A DNA stretch of 64,000 nt from Granulicella sp. dw_53. GTDB lineage: Bacteria > Acidobacteriota > Terriglobia > Terriglobales > Acidobacteriaceae. The translations under genes and the position numbers were made by a program. The DNA lies in assembly GCF_018449545.1 (NCBI RefSeq), contig NZ_JAAVUR010000005.1:248001-312000 (forward strand), in the 5' to 3' direction. Below, piece after piece: positions 51,329 through 60,103 of the stretch. How positions within the stretch are numbered: the first letter of the stretch is position 1; every line of letters starts with the position of its first letter. The notes beneath the pieces are model-generated. The model saw nothing but the letters and a program-made list of their open reading frames with translations. It was not told where the DNA came from and searched no databases.

Positions 51329-52432
51329 ATGCGTCCGTCCTTTACACTAGGCATCGAAGAGGAGTACCAGACGATCGATCCGGAGACCCGCGATCTTCGC
51401 TCGCATATTGCGACGGAGATGCTGGCCAAGGGCAAGCTTCGCCTGGAAGAGCGGGTGAAGGCGGAGATGCACCAGTCGGTCATCGAGGTAGGCACACGCA
51501 TCTGCCAGAACATCCAGGAGGCAAAGGAGGATCTCTTCGATCTGCGCCGCAACATGGTGCGGCTTGCAGAGGAGCATCATCTCGTCCTGGTCGCGGGAGC
51601 TACGCATCCTTTTGCAGACTGGCGTGTGCAGGAGATTTATCCCGATCCCCGGTATGCGCAGGTGGTCGAAGATCTTCAGCTTGTGGCGCGGGCTAACCTG
51701 ATCTTTGGGTTGCATGTCCATGTCGGGATTGAAGACCGCGAAGCGGCGATTCGCATCATGAACTCGCTGCGGTATTTTCTTCCTCATATTCTGGCGCTTT
51801 CGACTAACTCACCGTTCTGGCTTGGCATGGAGACGGGTTACAAGAGCTATCGCGCGAAGGTCTTTGAGAACTTTCCGCGGACGAATCTTCCGGATAGCTT
51901 CAGCAGCTACTCGGAGTTTGAGAACTACGTCGCGCTGCTGATCAAAACCAACTGCATCGACAATGCAAAGAAGATCTGGTGGGACGTTCGGCCGCATCCC
52001 TTCTTCAATACGGTGGAGGTTCGGATCTGCGATATTCCGCTGACCGCGCAGGAGACGATCGCGATCGCCGCGCTGATCCAGGCGACGGCGTGCAAGCTGT
52101 GGCATCTCCACTCCTGCAACCAGGACTTTCGACAGTACTCGCGGGCTCTGCTGATGGAGAATAAGTTTCGCGCGGTTCGCTACGGCCTGGATGGCAAGAT
52201 GATCGACTTTGGAAAGCAGCAGGAAGTTCCGGCTCGCGACCTCATCCTTGAGTATCTGGACTTTGTTAAGGACACGGTGGAGGAGCTGGGGAGTCAGAAG
52301 GAGATCGCCTATATCCACACCATGCTTGAACAGGGTTCGGGCGCTGATCGTCAGTTGAAGGTCTTTCGCGAGACGAACGACCTGAAGGCCGTGGTCGACT
52401 ATATGGCCTCTGAGACTAAAGCTGGACTCTAG
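51329..52432 (+). CDS. Carboxylate-amine ligase of the GCS2 family (YbdK-like)
   Basis: Protein of 367 residues related to glutamate-cysteine ligase type 2. The start ATG at 51329 leads into RPSFTLGIEEEYQTIDPETRDL, where GIEEEYQ is the metal-binding Glu cluster; GLHVHVGIEDREAAIRIMN and NTVEVRICDIPLTAQETIAIAALIQA are other family hallmarks. Members ligate glutamate or related acids to amines. Together with the ATP-grasp and hydrolase genes upstream it suggests a pathway for a small peptide or amide. The gene ends 7 bp before a convergent VWFA gene. Confidence 0.92.
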   Translation: MRPSFTLGIEEEYQTIDPETRDLRSHIATEMLAKGKLRLEERVKAEMHQSVIEVGTRICQNIQEAKEDLFDLRRNMVRLAEEHHLVLVAGATHPFADWRVQEIYPDPRYAQVVEDLQLVARANLIFGLHVHVGIEDREAAIRIMNSLRYFLPHILALSTNSPFWLGMETGYKSYRAKVFENFPRTNLPDSFSSYSEFENYVALLIKTNCIDNAKKIWWDVRPHPFFNTVEVRICDIPLTAQETIAIAALIQATACKLWHLHSCNQDFRQYSRALLMENKFRAVRYGLDGKMIDFGKQQEVPARDLILEYLDFVKDTVEELGSQKEIAYIHTMLEQGSGADRQLKVFRETNDLKAVVDYMASETKAGL

Positions 52433-52438
52433 CCAGGC

Positions 52439-53548
52439 TTAGGGCTTTGGCGCTGTGGCTGCCTCTTCATCGACCCAATAGCCGTTGCGCGCTGTTACGG
52501 TTACGCCCTTGTATTCGCTTAGGGTTACTCCGATGGCGTGCAGACCGGCGTGCGGTGCTTGCGGATGAAAGCTCAGTACGTAGCGGTTCGACATGTGGTT
52601 GGAGATTCTGGTTAGATCGCGCTCGAGGCCTTTGAGATCGCTGAATTTGAAGTACTCGCCTCCGCTTACTCGCGCTACGGTCTCGGGGACGTTCTGGCGG
52701 AATCCGTTTCTTGCGGCGATCGCTGCCATCTTCGCCAGACGCAACGGGGGTGCGAGCAGGCTCAGGCAGTCATAGGCTTGCGTTGCTTTGTTCCTCTTCG
52801 CCGCTGGATCTGCGTTGGGATCGTCGGCCATGCATCCGCCCGGGGGCCCAGGCTCGCTGCTGCCCAGCATCTCGCCTGTCTCATGCTTCATCTGGGAGCG
52901 CGTGCTGGAGAAGCCGAGGCTGTAGATGGCGGTGTTGGTGTCGCTGATGGTTCGCAGGGCTTCGTCGGCCTTCAGGTGGCTGCCGTGGTCGATGGTCTCG
53001 CTGATGAGCAGGATCGCGCGGCGGTACTGCGGGGGTTGTTTGGCGAGTATCTCGACGGCGAGGCCCAGGCCGTCGAAGATTGCGCCGCCGGCGTCTCCTT
53101 CGGCCATTCTCTCGATGGTGGAGCTGACCTTGTCCAGATCCTGGGTGAAGTTTTGCGAGACTCCGGCTTCGCTGTCGAATTCGACTACGGCTACCTTGTG
53201 GGGCACTCCACCTACTACGGCTTCGATCAATGGGCCCAGCCCGCGGTATTTGTCCATCTGAGGTACCGCGGATCCGCCGGTCTCGATGACTACGACCAGG
53301 GCCAGCGGCTCTCCGCCGGTGTCCTCTTCGAGGGAGATCTTCTGTTCCACGCCGTCGTCTGTGACGACAAAGTCCTTTGCCTGCAATGTGAAGACGGGCT
53401 CGCCCGCCTTCGTCGTAACGAGCGCGGGCACCAGCACCAGCGTTGTGCGCGAGGTGAGGGTGGGGGTCTGCGGCTCCTGTGGCGGCGGGTTCTGCGCAAA
53501 GAGTGCCGGTACCCACAAAAGCAATGCTGAAGCGAGAAGCTTGCGCAT
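52439..53548 (-). CDS. Secreted VWFA-related acidobacterial-family protein
   Basis: Protein of 369 residues with a signal peptide (KLLASALLLWVPALFAQ). The von Willebrand factor A fold follows at about residues 80-270. This is the VWFA-related family typical of Acidobacteria, recognisable from the N-terminal TLTSRTTLVLVPALVTTKAGEPV with FVVTDDGVEQKISLEED. The metal site is altered: DxSxS is replaced by ETGGS, and the Thr position falls in GDAGGAIFDGL, which lacks Thr. The start ATG at 53548 has GGAGG five bases upstream. It probably binds a protein partner in the periplasm; function unknown. Confidence 0.87.
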   Translation of the reverse strand: MRKLLASALLLWVPALFAQNPPPQEPQTPTLTSRTTLVLVPALVTTKAGEPVFTLQAKDFVVTDDGVEQKISLEEDTGGEPLALVVVIETGGSAVPQMDKYRGLGPLIEAVVGGVPHKVAVVEFDSEAGVSQNFTQDLDKVSSTIERMAEGDAGGAIFDGLGLAVEILAKQPPQYRRAILLISETIDHGSHLKADEALRTISDTNTAIYSLGFSSTRSQMKHETGEMLGSSEPGPPGGCMADDPNADPAAKRNKATQAYDCLSLLAPPLRLAKMAAIAARNGFRQNVPETVARVSGGEYFKFSDLKGLERDLTRISNHMSNRYVLSFHPQAPHAGLHAIGVTLSEYKGVTVTARNGYWVDEEAATAPKP

Positions 53549-53707
53549 GAACACCTCCAGATAAGTCTAACGTCCTCTATGACAACCCGGCAGCTACGAC
53601 TTTTGCCGCAGGCTTATGACACCAACGGGCCTCTCTGAGGTCACGTTTCTTCCTATCGACAACTGCACCAAACGTTTACTCTAGAAGCATATTGGAGTAA
53701 CCGAACC

Positions 53708-54790
53708 ATGACATCCATCGTCGATCAGGAAGCACTCCAGGCAGGTGAATCCCAGTCCGAGGCCCTTCGCAACACCCCTTTCCCCACTGATTTCATTCCC
53801 GGTGCGCGCAATGCTGTGACTACTTGTCTGCGTATTCAGCCGCACGAGAAGGTTACCCTTATCACCGACCAGAAGTGTTTGGCGATCGCGGCTTCGCTGG
53901 CCTCTGAGCTCGACCGCATTGGCTGTACCTGGAACGCTTTCGTTCTTGAAAATATTGCTCCGCGGCCGCTTGCTGGAATGCCTGTGGAGGTTTTGGCGGA
54001 TATGGAGTCCTCGGGCGTCAGCATCTTTGCGGTGGAGGTTCAGCCCAATGAGCTTCGCAGCAGGATGGAGATGACCGATGTCGTCAATCGCCGGCGCATG
54101 CGCCATGCCCATATGGTCAACATTACCGCCGAGATTATGACCCAGGGGATGCGGGCTGACTTTCTTGCCGTCGACAGTCTGAGTCAGGCTGTGCTCGATC
54201 GCGTCCGTCAGGCCACGTATGTTCGCGCTACTACGCCTGCTGGCACGGATATTCATGCGGAGCTCTCTCCCGACTATCGGTGGTTCAAGACGTCGGGCAT
54301 TATCAGCCCTGAAAAGTGGGGAAATTTGCCGGGTGGGGAGTGCTTTACCTCGCCGCTTGAAGTGAACGGCGTGTTCGTTGTGGATGGAGTTGTTGGCGAC
54401 TTCCTGTGCGCACGCTACGGGATCCTTCGTGAGACGCCGCTTACGATCCATATCGAAGGCAATCGAATCACGAAGATCTCTTCCAAGAACAAGGATCTTG
54501 AGCGCGACTTCTGGGCCTATACCCATACCGACGAGAACTCGGACCGGGTTGGGGAGTTCGCCATTGGGACTAACATCGGCGTTGATCATGTCATCGGAAA
54601 TATTCTTCAGGACGAGAAGTTTCCGGGCATCCACATTGCTTTTGGAGATCCCTATGGAGCTCATACGGGAGCGCCCTGGAAGTCTTCTACTCACATCGAT
54701 GTTGTGGGGCTGGAGTTCAATATCTGGCTTGGCAATGCAGCTGGGGAAGAACAGATCATGCGGGACGGCCAGTTCGTCATCGACGCATAA
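53708..54790 (+). CDS. Aminopeptidase of the M29 type
   Basis: Metallo-aminopeptidase of 360 residues. The metal-ligand set of the M29 family is readable: Glu in GNLPGGECFTSP, Glu in GEFAIGTN, His in FPGIHIAFGDPYG (with the catalytic-type Tyr) and His-Asp in SSTHIDVVGLE. These enzymes remove N-terminal amino acids from peptides in the cytoplasm, often with cobalt or zinc. No signal peptide is seen. The gene is single, convergent with an MFS transporter gene. The N-terminal domain has GARNAVTTCLRIQPHEKVTLITD. Confidence 0.85.
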   Translation: MTSIVDQEALQAGESQSEALRNTPFPTDFIPGARNAVTTCLRIQPHEKVTLITDQKCLAIAASLASELDRIGCTWNAFVLENIAPRPLAGMPVEVLADMESSGVSIFAVEVQPNELRSRMEMTDVVNRRRMRHAHMVNITAEIMTQGMRADFLAVDSLSQAVLDRVRQATYVRATTPAGTDIHAELSPDYRWFKTSGIISPEKWGNLPGGECFTSPLEVNGVFVVDGVVGDFLCARYGILRETPLTIHIEGNRITKISSKNKDLERDFWAYTHTDENSDRVGEFAIGTNIGVDHVIGNILQDEKFPGIHIAFGDPYGAHTGAPWKSSTHIDVVGLEFNIWLGNAAGEEQIMRDGQFVIDA

Positions 54791-54836
54791 CTTCGTTGCG
54801 GTTGCATCTGGAATGCAGATGCAACCGCCCGAAGAT

Positions 54837-56183
54837 TTAGATGATTGAGGAAGACTGAGCCAAGCTTCCATCCACTGCAATGTCGCCGCTATATCGATCG
54901 GACAGGTATTTGACTGGCGCGAGGAGCGTAACGAGCAGCCCCATGCAGGTGACGGCGGCGATGTAATGCGCCGGTCCCATTCGATTGAGGTGGACGAGCC
55001 ATGAGACAAAGAGTGGGGTCACTCCGCCGAAGATGGCGTAGGCGATGTTGTAGGAGAAGGAGACTCCGCTGAAACGAACGGGCGCCGGAAATGCGCGAAC
55101 CATCAGAATGGGTGTCAAAGTGACGGCCCCTGCCCCGATTCCGGCCAGTATGTAGAGCGGCAGCAGCGCGGAGGGCATGCGGAGGGCTCCGTAGTAGAGA
55201 CCGTAGGTTGCGACGATCAACAAGAGCATCATCGGAACGGCCACGCGGCGTATCCCGAAGCGGTCTGTCGCGACACCCACTGCCAGTGCGGAGACACAGA
55301 GTCCTGCTGTACCGCCCAAGTTTGCTAATTGTGTTGCAAATGGCGGCAGTCCGAAGGATTTTTGCAGTAGCGCCGGAGTCATCAGGATCACGACGACAAT
55401 TGCTGCCGTAAGCGTCCAGGTACTTAGAATCGATGCAAGCACTGCCAGTCCGTGGCTTTTCAGGACGGTGCGCAGTGGAAGATCGCGGGAGACGGCTGCG
55501 CGCATTCTAATTTGCTCAAATACAGGGGTTTCCTGGAGCCAGCGGCGGAGGAACATTGCGATGAAGCCGAATATTCCACCGATCACGAAAGGGACCCGCC
55601 AGTAGCCGTCGATCATTTGGGCCTGGGTGAACTTCAGATTCATGCCAGTCGCAACCAACGAACCGAGCAGGATACCGCAGGTCAGTCCGCTGGTGAGCAG
55701 ACCCACTGCGAGTCCGACCCTGCCGCGCTCCGCATGTTCGGCGACGAAGACCCAGCCACCAGGGGCTTCGCCTCCGATGGCGATTCCCTGGAGAATGCGC
55801 ATCGCAAGTAGAAGCAGCGGGGCGGCTACGCCGATTGAGCTGTAGGTGGGCAAGAACCCGATCAGCAGGGTAGGAATCGCCATGAGCAGAACGCTGAGTG
55901 TGAACATGCGCTTGCGGCCCTGCTTGTCGCCGAAGTGCGCCATCACAACTCCACCTAAGGGACGAGCGAGATAACCGGCTGCGAAGAGACCGAAGGTCTG
56001 GGTCTGACGCACCCAATCCGGAAGGCTCGCAGCGAAGAATACTTTGCCGATTACGGTGGTGAAGAAGACAAAGATTACAAAGTCGTAGAACTCAAGCGCA
56101 CCACCAAGCGACGCGAGGGCAAGCGTGCGAGCCTCTGAAGCTGTCGAAGGAGGATTCGATAGGGGGGAGTAATTTTTCATCAT
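54837..56183 (-). CDS. MFS transporter (metabolite/proton symporter type)
   Basis: Membrane transporter of 448 residues with about 12 helices. The first helix contains LGGALEFYDFVIFVFF, typical of the sugar- and metabolite-proton symporter group related to ProP and ShiA, and the loop 2-3 motif is GGVVMAHFGDKQGRKRMF. The conserved QGIAIGGEAPGGWVFVAEHAERGRVGLA segment follows. I chose the ATG at 56183 (second ATG at 56180 also possible; AAAGAAG upstream), since the 49 residues before it look non-coding. The substrate is unknown. Sugar or organic acid from the neighbouring glycosidase locus is one possibility. Confidence 0.87.
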   Translation of the reverse strand: MMKNYSPLSNPPSTASEARTLALASLGGALEFYDFVIFVFFTTVIGKVFFAASLPDWVRQTQTFGLFAAGYLARPLGGVVMAHFGDKQGRKRMFTLSVLLMAIPTLLIGFLPTYSSIGVAAPLLLLAMRILQGIAIGGEAPGGWVFVAEHAERGRVGLAVGLLTSGLTCGILLGSLVATGMNLKFTQAQMIDGYWRVPFVIGGIFGFIAMFLRRWLQETPVFEQIRMRAAVSRDLPLRTVLKSHGLAVLASILSTWTLTAAIVVVILMTPALLQKSFGLPPFATQLANLGGTAGLCVSALAVGVATDRFGIRRVAVPMMLLLIVATYGLYYGALRMPSALLPLYILAGIGAGAVTLTPILMVRAFPAPVRFSGVSFSYNIAYAIFGGVTPLFVSWLVHLNRMGPAHYIAAVTCMGLLVTLLAPVKYLSDRYSGDIAVDGSLAQSSSII

Positions 56184-56484
56184 GGCTTCTTTCAAAGAAA
56201 TCTGACTTTTGCCGGTTGGCCGCACCGCTCGAAGGCAGTCCGACTCTGCATCTCCCGTTACATCCGATCGTCGTCCCTGGAACCAACTGGAGGATGAATG
56301 GATGTACGGCGAAGGCTCAGCTAGTAGCACTCTTGCATTAGAGACACCTTTATGGCGTTTTTATTCCAAAGAAATATCTTCATTTTTCATTTTTTCTATC
56401 ATTTTTCTATGACGTTTTTGGAGCGCAGGTTGAGATCCACGAGGTTAGGGTGGACCATTTCGTTGCGGAGTTTGGTTCAGGTCT
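56184..56484. other. Intergenic stretch of 301 bp, T-rich, no gene
   Basis: This stretch separates the LacI gene and the MFS gene on the minus strand. It contains a T-rich part near 56360-56420 with a short direct repeat (ATTTTTTCTATC/ATTTTTCTATG). It should hold the MFS promoter on the minus strand, but no clear -35/-10 pair is found. Confidence 0.45.
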
Positions 56485-57558
56485 TTATTCGACGGGCGGC
56501 TTTTGGCGAGTGGATTTTCGCTGTTGTCGCACTAGGCCGGTCGATTCCCGGATCATCAGTTCGGGTTCGAACATGATGGTGTCGGGATAAGGCTCGTGTG
56601 GATGCTGAATGCGTTTTACGAGCAGTTGCGCGGCCATCTCACCCATTCTGCGCAGTGGCTGGCGGATGGTGGTCAGGCTTGGCGTGTGATAGGCGGCGCT
56701 GGAGATATCGTCGAAGCCGACGACGGAGATATCCTGCGGGCAGCGCAGACCGGCATCGACGATGGCACGAATGGCGCCGATGGCGGCGATATCGTTGAAA
56801 CAAAAGATCGCAGTGAAGTCGCGGCGCGAGGCCAGGAGATCGCGGACGACGGGATATCCAAGCTCGGGAGACCAGGAGTTTGTCCTGATGTGGACGCATA
56901 GCTCCGGGCGTATGCGGATGCCGATCTTTTCTGCGAACTGAAGGATGCTCTGCCAGCGGGACTCGGAGTCGAGGGCGTGAGGTTGACCCTTCATAAAGGC
57001 GATATCCCGGTGTCCGAGGTCGTAAAGATGCTGTAGAGCAAGCTGGGCGGAGTGGTCGTGGTCGAGCATGGCATTGCAGACGCCGCGCATCTTTTTGTGA
57101 CCGGAGATGGAGACCACGGGGACGTCGAGTGGTGCGCGCAGCAACGTGTTTACCAGGAGAAAGCCGTCGACGGCGCGCTCTGTGAGCAGGCGGGGATACT
57201 CGTCGATGAGATCGGGTCTTCCCTGGTGGCTGACGACGAGGTGCAGGTAGCCGGTCTGGAGAAGGTGCTCTTCCACCCCATTCATGACCATGGTGAAGTA
57301 GCCTTCACTGAACTCCGGCACAATGACGCCGATGGTGAAGGTCTGGCGGGTGCGAAGCGAGCGCGCGAGAAAATTGGGCTTATACTCGAACTTCTTTGCC
57401 GCCGCGAGGACGCGCTCCCGCGTTTTGAGCGCGATGCTCTTCGCGCCTGGCGCATTGTTCACCACCAGAGAGACGGTTGCAGGGGAGAGACCGAGATGTT
57501 CGGCCAGGGTCTTAAGGCTGATGGGGCGATCTTGATTCTGAGATATCGGTCGCTTCAT
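56485..57558 (-). CDS. LacI-family transcription regulator
   Basis: Regulator of 357 residues. The DNA-binding helix-turn-helix is ISLKTLAEHLGLSPATVSLVVNN (near residues 14-36) with KTRERVLAAAKKFEYKPNFLARSLRT linking to a periplasmic-binding-like sensor domain (TIGVIVPEFSEGYFTMVMNGVEE; TAIFCFNDIAAIGAIRAI). It probably binds a sugar or oligosaccharide. It lies 40 bp after the GH3 gene in the same direction and may control that gene and the divergent GH31 gene. The protein starts at ATG 57558. Confidence 0.93.
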   Translation of the reverse strand: MKRPISQNQDRPISLKTLAEHLGLSPATVSLVVNNAPGAKSIALKTRERVLAAAKKFEYKPNFLARSLRTRQTFTIGVIVPEFSEGYFTMVMNGVEEHLLQTGYLHLVVSHQGRPDLIDEYPRLLTERAVDGFLLVNTLLRAPLDVPVVSISGHKKMRGVCNAMLDHDHSAQLALQHLYDLGHRDIAFMKGQPHALDSESRWQSILQFAEKIGIRIRPELCVHIRTNSWSPELGYPVVRDLLASRRDFTAIFCFNDIAAIGAIRAIVDAGLRCPQDISVVGFDDISSAAYHTPSLTTIRQPLRRMGEMAAQLLVKRIQHPHEPYPDTIMFEPELMIRESTGLVRQQRKSTRQKPPVE

Positions 57559-57598
57559 GGGATGGGATAGTTCTACCACTCCGAAGATGCTATCGACA

Positions 57599-59812
57599 TC
57601 AGCGAATTTGTGTCACTCCCTTAAGTAACGCTGTGTCGGATGCACCACCTACCGCGATTCTGTACTCTCCCGGCAGCAGCTTCCACTGGTTAGCGGGGAC
57701 ATCGAAGATGGAGATGTAAGCCGGGTTGAGGGGCAGGGAGATGAGCTTCGATTCGCCTGCCGCGAGGGGAATACGCTGCCACGCGGCGAGGCGTTGGAAA
57801 GGCTCTTCGGAGCTTGCGGGAAGCGTTACATAGAGCTGAGCGATCTCGGCGCCGGGGAGCTTTCCGGTGTTGGTGAGGCGGAACTGGACGCTACGTTTTT
57901 CAGCGTCGATCCTGAGGTTTGAGTATTGAAATGTCGTGTAGGAGAGGCCGTGTCCGAAGGCGAAGAGGGGTTGCCGGTGCTTTATCTCAAACCAGCGATA
58001 GCCTACGGCGACGCCCTCGGGGTAGGTCATGTCAAAGCCGGTATGCGTATCTTCACTAAGCTCTCGCCGTGGCTTGTTATCTTCGGTCATGCCGGCGATG
58101 CGGGGCTGCGGCAGATCCGCGTCCTGCTTTGCGAAGGTGATGGGCAGCTTGCCGGACGGGTTCACCACGCCGAAGAGCAGGTCCGCGATGGCCTCTCCGC
58201 CGCCGATCCCTGGATACCATGCGGCAAGTACGCCGCTGACATTGCCGATCCAGGGCATGGAGACTGGACCTCCGGTTTCGAGCACGACGATGGTATGGGA
58301 ATTGGCCGCCGCGACTGCCTGAATGAGCGCGTCCTGGGCGTCGGGCAGGGAGAGGGTCGGCGAGTCTACCGACTCGGACATGTATTGGGTTACGAAGACG
58401 ATGGCCAGATCGCTCGAACGGGCTAGTTGTGCGGCTTCCGCGGGTTGTTCGCCTGATGCGTACTTCACAGCGACGTGGGGAGCGAGTCTTTGAATCGCCT
58501 TCAAGGGCGAGGAAGGGAAGTAGACCGGCTTGCCCCAGAGCGCGGAGCCTTGTTCTGGAGCGATGGCGTTGCCGCCGGGTGCGTCGACCTGCGCGGAGCC
58601 TCCTCCGGAGAGCACTCCGACGTCGGCGTGGCCTCCGATTACGGCGATGGTGTGAAGGGTAGCGGGATTGAGTGGAAGCTGGTGGCCCGCGTTCTTGAGG
58701 AGCACGATGCTCTCTTCGGCGATGTGACGGGAGTCGTCCTTGCCGCGAAAGGGATCGACCACGCTACGAACAGGAGGATGGTCCACGACGCCGGCGGCGA
58801 ACATACTGCGCAGGATGCGGCGATTCATATCGTCGAGGCGATCCATCGAGACTTTGCCGGTTGCGACTGCTTGTTTGAGGGGAGCTCCGAAGAAGTCGTC
58901 TCCGGGTAGTTCCTGATCGAGGCCGCCGTTTGCAGCCTGGACGGTGCTATGGGTGGCCTCCCAATCGGAGAGGACCCAGCCTTTGAAGCCGAAGTCTTTC
59001 TTCAGCACTTGATTCAGGAGGTAGTCGTTCTCGCAGGCGTGAGCGCCGTTGACCAGGTTGTAGGAGCACATGACGCCAGCGGGGTGGGCGAGCTTGATGG
59101 CGATCTCGAAGGCGAGCAGATCGGTCTCGCGCATGGTGCGCTTGTCCATCTGCACGTTGACGACGCTGCGGCCGGTCTCCTGGTCGTTGAAGGCGAAGTG
59201 CTTGATGTCTCCCATGACCTGTTGCGACTGCACGCCGAGCGCCAGTTGTCCGACGATATTGCCGGCTAGCACCGGGTCTTCGCCTACATATTCGAAGTTC
59301 CGGCCGTTGCGGGGTTCGCGGGTGAGGTCGACTCCGCCGCCGATGGACATATTGAAGCCTTGCGCCCGCAACTCGCGGCCTATGACCTCTCCGTAGAGGT
59401 GTGCCGCACTCTCGTCCCAGGTGGCGGCGAGCGCCATGGCGGAGGGGAGCAGGGTGGCATAGCGGCTTTCGGGAGCGGCCATGCGGACTCCTACGGCGGA
59501 GTCCGCGAGATTGATATCGGGGACGCCGAGCCTTTCGATCCCGGGGACGTAGCCGGCTCCCATGTTCGAACGAGGCGGTACGGGGGCTCCCTTACGCAGC
59601 ACGCCCCAGCCCGTTCCGTGTACCAGGCTTAACTTTTCTTCGAGTGTCATTTTTTCCAATACCATCTCGGCGCGACGGTCGGCGGACAAGGTGATGTCCA
59701 TCCAGGGCATCTTTGCGGGCGCAGGGGCCGATTGGGCAAAGGCGGTGGTCCAGGTAAGGCAGATGGCAGCCGATATGACTGTCACAAGACGAGCAGGGAA
59801 GATATCTTTCAT
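57599..59812 (-). CDS. Secreted GH3 beta-glucosidase/beta-xylosidase
   Basis: Glycoside hydrolase of 737 residues with a signal peptide. The N-terminal barrel starts with AEMVLEKMTLEEKLSLVHG, and the nucleophile Asp is in GFKGWVLSDWEATHS (near residue 285). The second domain has LVVFVTQYMSESVD-like and LVLETGGPVSMPWIGNVSGVLAAWYPG, and the C-terminus a fibronectin-III-like domain (LRIDAEKRSVQFRLTNTGKLPGAEIAQLYV). The gene is followed by lacI and divergent from a GH31 gene across 290 bp. The three genes suggest degradation of xyloglucan or another plant glucan. It acts in the periplasm or outside the cell. Confidence 0.93.
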   Translation of the reverse strand: MKDIFPARLVTVISAAICLTWTTAFAQSAPAPAKMPWMDITLSADRRAEMVLEKMTLEEKLSLVHGTGWGVLRKGAPVPPRSNMGAGYVPGIERLGVPDINLADSAVGVRMAAPESRYATLLPSAMALAATWDESAAHLYGEVIGRELRAQGFNMSIGGGVDLTREPRNGRNFEYVGEDPVLAGNIVGQLALGVQSQQVMGDIKHFAFNDQETGRSVVNVQMDKRTMRETDLLAFEIAIKLAHPAGVMCSYNLVNGAHACENDYLLNQVLKKDFGFKGWVLSDWEATHSTVQAANGGLDQELPGDDFFGAPLKQAVATGKVSMDRLDDMNRRILRSMFAAGVVDHPPVRSVVDPFRGKDDSRHIAEESIVLLKNAGHQLPLNPATLHTIAVIGGHADVGVLSGGGSAQVDAPGGNAIAPEQGSALWGKPVYFPSSPLKAIQRLAPHVAVKYASGEQPAEAAQLARSSDLAIVFVTQYMSESVDSPTLSLPDAQDALIQAVAAANSHTIVVLETGGPVSMPWIGNVSGVLAAWYPGIGGGEAIADLLFGVVNPSGKLPITFAKQDADLPQPRIAGMTEDNKPRRELSEDTHTGFDMTYPEGVAVGYRWFEIKHRQPLFAFGHGLSYTTFQYSNLRIDAEKRSVQFRLTNTGKLPGAEIAQLYVTLPASSEEPFQRLAAWQRIPLAAGESKLISLPLNPAYISIFDVPANQWKLLPGEYRIAVGGASDTALLKGVTQIR

Positions 59813-60053
59813 TGCCTAGTCCAAATCTCGCGGCGCTTGCTTTAGTAGGCTGCGTCCGCTGGAAAGAGGTTGTCTTTGATGACTGCGCGTTGTTGCGCCG
59901 TCGCTCTACTCTACGTCGCGGCGCACTGAGTTGTGAAGCCGTATGAAAAATATAAATCGATATAGTAATGGAGAATTGATAGCTATACAGACTAACCGCG
60001 TGCAGTTTAGAGTACCGAGACAAGCTTCCAATTGTGACGGCATCGGCTCTGGG

Positions 60054-60071
60054 GGATGTCCGCAAACATCC
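60054..60071. promoter_or_regulatory. Inverted repeat in the GH3/GH31 divergent region (possible LacI-family operator)
   Basis: GGATGT (60054-60059) and ACATCC (60066-60071) with a 6-base centre containing CG lie 33 bases upstream of the GH31 start. It resembles the size of a LacI-type site but is only a candidate. Confidence 0.3.
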
Positions 60072-60103
60072 TTCGGCGAAACATAGAAAGAGATAATGAC
60101 CGC

